The notes beneath the pieces were generated by a model. It was not told the DNA's origin, did no database searches, and saw only the letters and a list, made by a program, of their open reading frames with translations. A stretch of DNA of 8,327 nucleotides from assembly GCA_026392815.1 (NCBI GenBank), contig JAPLBI010000177.1, positions 1-8,327 on the forward strand, written 5' to 3'. Both the position numbers and the translations under genes were made by a program. This DNA is from Actinomycetota bacterium (GTDB taxonomy: Bacteria > Actinomycetota > Actinomycetes > Nanopelagicales > Nanopelagicaceae). Of the stretch, positions 7,695 through 8,327 are shown piece after piece (position 1 is the first letter of the stretch; each line of letters starts with the position of its first letter).

Positions 7695-7703
7695 TGGTAA
7701 CCT
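7695..7703 (+). promoter_or_regulatory. Extended -10 promoter candidate for rpsO
   Basis: TGGTAACCT fits an extended -10 (TGN followed by TANNNT, with TAACCT at 7698-7703). The -35 region is poor (TTCCGA at 7674-7679 with an 18-nt spacer, three of six matches), which extended -10 promoters tolerate. The transcript would start near G7711, giving a leader of about 73 nt before rpsO. Confidence 0.4.
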
Positions 7704-7728
7704 TTCCCCTGTCCAACGATCAAAGTGA

Positions 7729-7764
7729 GTGACCGTGTATCAAACCGGTCGCCGTCGTGGCGGT
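7729..7764 (+). promoter_or_regulatory. Candidate S15-responsive hairpins in the rpsO leader
   Basis: GTGACCG (7729-7735) pairs with CGGTCGC (7746-7752), a 7-bp helix with one U-G wobble flanked by G-C pairs. The 3' arm can instead pair downstream: GTCGCC (7748-7753) with GGCGGT (7759-7764), with two wobbles. The two are mutually exclusive and end 7 to 19 nt before the rpsO Shine-Dalgarno GAGGAG (7771-7776). S15 represses its own mRNA in several bacteria through leader structures that differ between lineages; whether this is one of them is inference. Confidence 0.42.
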
Positions 7765-7783
7765 AACTAAGAGGAGTCCTTAA

Positions 7784-8053
7784 ATGGCTTTAACACCAGA
7801 AGTAAAGAAAGAAATCGTTGCAAAGTACGGCTCATCAGCTACCGACACCGGAAGCCCAGAAGCACAAGTTGCTTTGCTCTCACGTCGTATTGAAGACATC
7901 ACTACACATCTAAAGACCAACCCACACGATCACCACAACCGTCGCGGTCTGTTGTTGCTCGTAGGTCAGCGTCGTCGCATCCTTCAGTACTTGTCTAAGA
8001 CAGATATCAATCGTTATCGCGCGATTATCGAAAAGCTCGGTATTCGCCGCTAA
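7784..8053 (+). CDS. rpsO: Small ribosomal subunit protein S15
   Basis: S15 binds the central domain of 16S rRNA at helices 20-22 early in 30S assembly and contributes to an inter-subunit bridge. The 89-residue product has exactly the family length and is conserved throughout: [17 protein letters not shown], the RNA-binding segment [25 protein letters not shown], and the C-terminal [12 protein letters not shown]. One deviation stands out: residue 52, usually serine in DHHSRRGL, is asparagine here; the neighbouring contact residues His42 and Asp49 are kept. ATG 7784 has a strong GAGGAG site 7 nt upstream. A leader of about 120 nt with its own promoter candidate and alternative hairpins precedes it, and a terminator-like hairpin follows. 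Confidence 0.97.
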   Translation: MALTPEVKKEIVAKYGSSATDTGSPEAQVALLSRRIEDITTHLKTNPHDHHNRRGLLLLVGQRRRILQYLSKTDINRYRAIIEKLGIRR

Positions 8054-8067
8054 TTAAATAACTACCC

Positions 8068-8088
8068 GCCAGGGGAGTTTGGCTTTTT
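8068..8088 (+). terminator. Probable Rho-independent terminator after rpsO
   Basis: GCCAGG (8068-8073) pairs with TTTGGC (8078-8083) around the loop GGAG, four Watson-Crick pairs plus two G-U pairs, followed directly by five Ts (8084-8088). It begins 15 nt after the rpsO stop. The stem is short, so termination may be partial, leaving read-through into pnp. Confidence 0.55.
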
Positions 8089-8099
8089 CATTAATCTTT

Positions 8100-8247
8100 A
8101 AAGCTAATGGTCCTCGGTAGTGGTTTCCGCAAGGTTTATCCCTGTGCGTGAACTTCGATCGACGATTCATTACTTAACTTTTAATCGAGAACTCCTTATG
8201 AACCTGGACTGGGTACCAAAAGCAATTCATATAAAAAAGGAGGACCC
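8100..8247 (+). promoter_or_regulatory. pnp 5' leader, candidate Actino-pnp RNA element
   Basis: The gap before pnp carries a consistent three-way-junction fold. P1 is GGTCC (8109-8113) with GGACT (8206-8210). P2 is the hairpin GTGG-TTT-CCGC (8120-8130). P3 is AGGTTTAT (8132-8139) with ATGAACCT (8198-8205), extended by TTCGAT (8154-8159) with ATCGAG (8184-8189). The first strand of P1 also forms a perfect 7-bp alternative, GGTCCTC (8109-8115) with GAGGACC (8240-8246), covering the pnp Shine-Dalgarno AGGAGG (8238-8243). A conserved RNA called Actino-pnp is known upstream of pnp in actinobacteria; position and class fit, but I matched it by context and not by its consensus. PNPase autoregulation is a reasonable guess for its role. 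No convincing promoter was found between the terminator and the fold. Confidence 0.6.
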
Positions 8248-8327
8248 ATGGAGGGTCAAGAAGTGCAAACATCAGTTGCCGTTATTGATAATGGCAAATT
8301 CGGAAAGCGCGAAATCCGCTTTGAAAC
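8248..8327 (+). CDS. pnp: Polynucleotide phosphorylase, 5' end only
   Basis: PNPase is the 3'-to-5' phosphorolytic exoribonuclease, also able to add 3' tails in the reverse reaction. Only 26 complete codons are in the window, but MEGQEV followed by AVIDNGKFGKREIRFET matches the start of actinobacterial PNPases, where the IDNG.FG.R.IRFETG strand opens the first RNase PH domain. ATG 8248 has a strong AGGAGG site (8238-8243) 4 nt upstream. The start codon sits in the loop of a possible 5-bp hairpin (8243-8257), and the Shine-Dalgarno can pair with the leader. The location after rpsO is the standard one. The gene continues off the right edge. Confidence 0.93.
   Translation, partial: MEGQEVQTSVAVIDNGKFGKREIRFE

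Noticed and set aside
7729..7770. Micro-ORF GTG ... TAA coding 13 residues, TVYQTGRRRGGN after the start, with the stop abutting the rpsO Shine-Dalgarno
   Set aside because: No ribosome binding site precedes it, and the bases are better explained by the leader hairpins; an Arg-rich leader peptide remains a remote possibility.
1..8327. CRISPR arrays, tRNA or rRNA genes, insertion sequences, toxin or defence genes
   Set aside because: None seen; every long coding region is explained by the conserved operon or the TSUP permease, with no disrupted genes or terminal inverted repeats.

Overview
The window is a compact stretch of a core translation and RNA-metabolism operon, all on the + strand. 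It is most likely from an actinobacterium with a moderate-GC, streamlined genome. The gene order rimP-nusA-ylxR-infB-rbfA-truB-ribF-rpsO-pnp, the actinobacterial RPGNNPFST motifs in the IF2 linker, the MEG...AVIDNG.FG start of PNPase and the NusA ending right after KH2 all point to Actinobacteria. Base composition looks roughly balanced by eye, and nrnA, which often lies between rbfA and truB in larger actinobacterial genomes, is absent. This suggests a small-genome freshwater lineage such as the acI/Nanopelagicales group. That placement is inference, not proof.

Layout: (1) positions 1-630, the 3' part of a TSUP-family membrane permease whose start lies off the left edge; (2) 631-712, an AT-rich gap with a weak candidate promoter; (3) 713-2195, rimP and nusA, overlapping by 8 nt; (4) 2196-2284, a gap with tandem and competing stem-loops; (5) 2285-2563, ylxR; (6) 2564-2698, a 135-nt structured infB leader; (7) 2699-7663, infB-rbfA-truB-ribF with gaps of 2, 10 and 18 nt; (8) 7664-7783, a leader before rpsO with an extended -10 promoter candidate and two alternative hairpins; (9) 7784-8053, rpsO, followed by a terminator-like hairpin; (10) 8089-8247, a leader before pnp that folds convincingly on paper; (11) 8248-8327, the 5' end of pnp, running off the right edge.

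The genes act together. RimP and RbfA mature the 30S subunit, S15 is a primary 30S protein, IF2 places initiator tRNA, TruB makes the T-loop pseudouridine of tRNA, NusA and YlxR bind RNA and the transcription machinery, and PNPase degrades RNA. RibF, which makes FMN and FAD, is the usual metabolic passenger of this cluster.

I see no mobile element, CRISPR array, tRNA, rRNA or exotic gene system. The protein-coding content is ordinary. What deserves a second look is RNA: the pnp leader, where a three-way-junction fold competes with a perfect 7-bp helix covering the pnp Shine-Dalgarno; the rpsO leader, possibly an S15 target; and structured gaps before ylxR, infB and rbfA. All folds were found by eye and have not been tested by energy calculation or covariation.
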